Of a DNA stretch of 64,000 bases, positions 62,108 through 64,000 are shown one piece after another; position 1 is the stretch's first letter, and each line of letters starts with the position of its first letter. Source of the DNA: Lucinisca nassula (Eukaryota; Mollusca; Bivalvia; Lucinida; Lucinidae); the NCBI GenBank assembly GCA_963580285.1, contig OY757023.1, positions 91,103,108-91,167,107 on the forward strand. Reading direction: 5' to 3'. The position numbers were made by a program, and so were the translations under genes. A model generated the notes under the pieces. It searched no databases and was not told the origin of the DNA. It saw nothing but the letters and a program-made list of their open reading frames with translations.

Positions 62108-64000
62108 ATGAAGTTATGTTTATCATGTTGCCAGTCATTCCTGGCTTTTGATAATCACCCCACTTCTTTCTGCATGTTTTGCCATGGATGCACACGCATT
62201 AATCAATGCGAATTTTCCAAATCTTTTTCCAAGTCAAACTGGTTGAAAGTCGGCATTTTGGAAACTGATATCGCCAGAGACAGGACGGGTTTTGTATGTG
62301 TTCCCTTCTCCCTTCCTAGGACGGAAGAGGATATTTTTACTGCTGAATTGACTTTTCAGCCTTATTCTACAAACTCGGAACATGTACAGGACCAGTCATC
62401 GTCTGCCACTTCTGCACTTATAAACCCCAGAAAGCAGTGGGATATTCCTCAGGTTCCTTTGAAACCTTCTGAACTAATTCCCAAAAATCCATCCAATTCG
62501 TGGGGTCAATATTGCTAAATTTAGATGAACCGGTCCATGTCCCCACCTCCCACACTGGGTCTGGGTTGACTAGAAAGAGTTTGTCGACCGCCTGAGGTCC
62601 TGCTCAAAATCGCGGGACTTCCGGGGCATGGGGAACCTATGCGCAAAATTCTGCCGAATCCATGTTACATTCGAATTTCGGTTACGGTTCCTATCCTGGT
62701 TTTTATCTGGGTGCCCCTCTGGACTCTTGGTTCCTAGGTAACCTTGCTCCTATGACTTCTGGCACTGATTATAGTAATTTTTATTATCATAATCAGTCTA
62801 ATTATCCGTTTCACTGGGGCTATCCTCAAGGGAACAGTTATGATGCATCTGGGTACTTTTATGGGACTCCCGCCCATCCTGACTATATTGACATATCTGT
62901 TGGTCGGCAGGGGCTCCTTTTCCTAATGTATCTCATCAGTCTGTGGCTCATACTGATACCACTTCCTCAGCTCATTATGTTAGAGCTTCTACGGGGTCTC
63001 TTGCTTCTCATGCAAGGCAAAAGTCTCCTCCTACATATACTAGATCTCAATCTTCTTCAGTATCAGATCACATTCGTCGTGATTATTCTCCTGATTAACC
63101 TTTACCCCGGGGTAGGGCACATTCCTAGGACAATTTAATAAAGTATCATTCTGATTCCGCAATGACAGACATTGATTCTGTAATCTCCCAGGAGGAGGAT
63201 ACAAGATCCTACTCAGCCACTTTAGGCATGGTGTATTCTCTCCTGGGAGAGGAACAGTGCACTAAAGGCAACGAAGAGACAAACACAGGAGGGTTAAATC
63301 GGCCCTCGGGTGTTTGCTTCAAGAATCTGAATCTGAAGCCTAGATCTTTACCTCAATCTTCAGTGATTGAATCTCTTAAGTCCTCCTTATTCAAGGATTC
63401 TGAGAAGGACAGATTTAGATCTAAGTGGTTTGTTGATCCAAAGACTTTAAGAAAGCACATACCTTTCAGTTGTTACCAATCTCACAACCAATTTTGGCCT
63501 TCTGAAATTCCTAAATTGGACCCATATTCAGGTTCTGTAGATATGACGTCAGGGAAATGGGCATCACTTCCTGTTTCGATGCTAGAAACAATGGAGCGTC
63601 TTTCCAGGAACCTTGTTAACGTGGGCTCTCATGCCGACTGGTTTTCTCGTTCAGCCCATGCTGCCATCAGACAAGAGCATTCCGACCATCGAGCTGCTAA
63701 TCAAATGCTATTGTCTATTTCCCGGTGATTCAAACATGCCGGGGTTATATCTCTTGTTTTATCTGCTACCATGTTGCATATTAGGCGCAATGCTCCTCTT
63801 TATACTTGTTCAGTTTTAACTGATCATAATAAGCAAAAACTAAGAGCCGCACCTCTTGATTCTAAATGTTTATTCGGACCATGTCTTCCGAATGTTTTAG
63901 AATCAAACTTCAAAGACCGTCAGTTGTCCTTTTTGAAGTTTTCGGAGAGCGTATCAAGTTAGGTGCCGCACCCAAGAGACGCTCTTCCACTGCTTCCCGT
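62108..64000 (+). pseudogene. DIRS-like gag/ORF1 region, broken and cut by the window end
   Basis: An N-terminal Cys/His cluster (KLCLSCCQSF, SFCMFCHGC, INQCEFS, then W) resembles the zinc-binding start of DIRS-type gag proteins. A Ser/Pro- and Tyr-rich middle follows (ends at 62518; another frame from 62662). The C-terminal half (63162 on) has KWASLPVSMLETMERLSRN, AHAAIRQEHSDHRAANQML, an in-frame TGA at 63726-63728, a HIRRNAPLYTC segment, KLRAAPLDSKCLFG, and a basic KRRSSTASR at the edge in a third frame. At least two frame changes and two stops occur. The RT, RNase H and tyrosine recombinase would lie beyond 64000. A Ty3-like gag is the alternative. Confidence 0.45.

Noticed and set aside
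62485..62518. PSNSWGQYC end as a candidate NECAP last exon
   Set aside because: It resembles PSN-W-x-QF only superficially, lacks the terminal Phe, and belongs to the gag-like frame; no acceptor in phase was found.

Overview
The window is nuclear DNA of an invertebrate animal, most likely a bivalve mollusc (inferred, not proved). It is AT-rich, with short phase-compatible exons separated by kilobases of repeats. Several repeat families look like those known from bivalve genomes: tRNA-derived SINEs with a 3' end of the type GTTAAACCTCAAATCAAAC, rolling-circle-like elements with tandem 130-170 bp cores, palindromic MITEs, mariner, CR1/L2-, jockey- and RTE-like LINEs, and a DIRS-like gag. I see no operons, Shine-Dalgarno sites or CRISPR arrays.

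Two host genes are supported, both on the + strand. (1) At 1191-4398 are two 3' exons of a secreted-type protein: an EGF-like module and a terminal ShKT-type six-cysteine module. Their splice phases match. (2) From 33583 to about 54084 lies a NECAP gene, an endocytosis adaptor with a PHear domain. Six exons have matching phases and consensus splice sites. It runs from the ATG to an AP-ear binding WxxF motif; a short last exon is either absent or beyond what I can recognise. A promoter-like module at 56.93-57.03 kb, with a perfect GTCACGTGAC box and two CCAAT boxes, may mark a third gene.

Layout. 0-4.4 kb: EGF/ShKT gene end. 4.4-9.9 kb: MITEs, SINEs and a 1.8 kb tandem-cored element. 9.9-11.7 kb: retroelement 3' end and a 133-copy CTCAT microsatellite. 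11.8-19.3 kb: a mariner-like region between inverted ends 7.5 kb apart, holding a decayed transposase, a 2.2 kb foldback element with palindromic satellite arms, SINEs and retroelement pieces. 19.3-25.4 kb: LINE fragments and repeated copies of an RT element with Penelope-like features. 26.5-32.3 kb: a minus-strand CR1/L2-like LINE cut by a plus-strand jockey-like LINE with a 12-bp target duplication. 33.6-54.1 kb: NECAP, whose 9.1 kb first intron holds a 2 kb foldback element, an RTE-like LINE encoding a PHD-like finger, a hAT-like element and a further TIR element; later introns are full of SINEs and TTAA-flanked MITEs. 57.1-62.0 kb: two large tandem-cored rolling-circle-like elements. 62.1-64.0 kb: a broken DIRS-like gag region.

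The genes do not form a pathway. The main biology is layered transposition, with several insertions readable at base level (target duplications, restored frames, one likely empty site) around a conserved endocytosis gene. I found no convincing new host system. The most unusual items are the foldback elements with subrepeat arms, the PHD-finger RT, the minisatellite that supplies a NECAP splice acceptor, and an unassigned coding-like stretch inside a foldback element.
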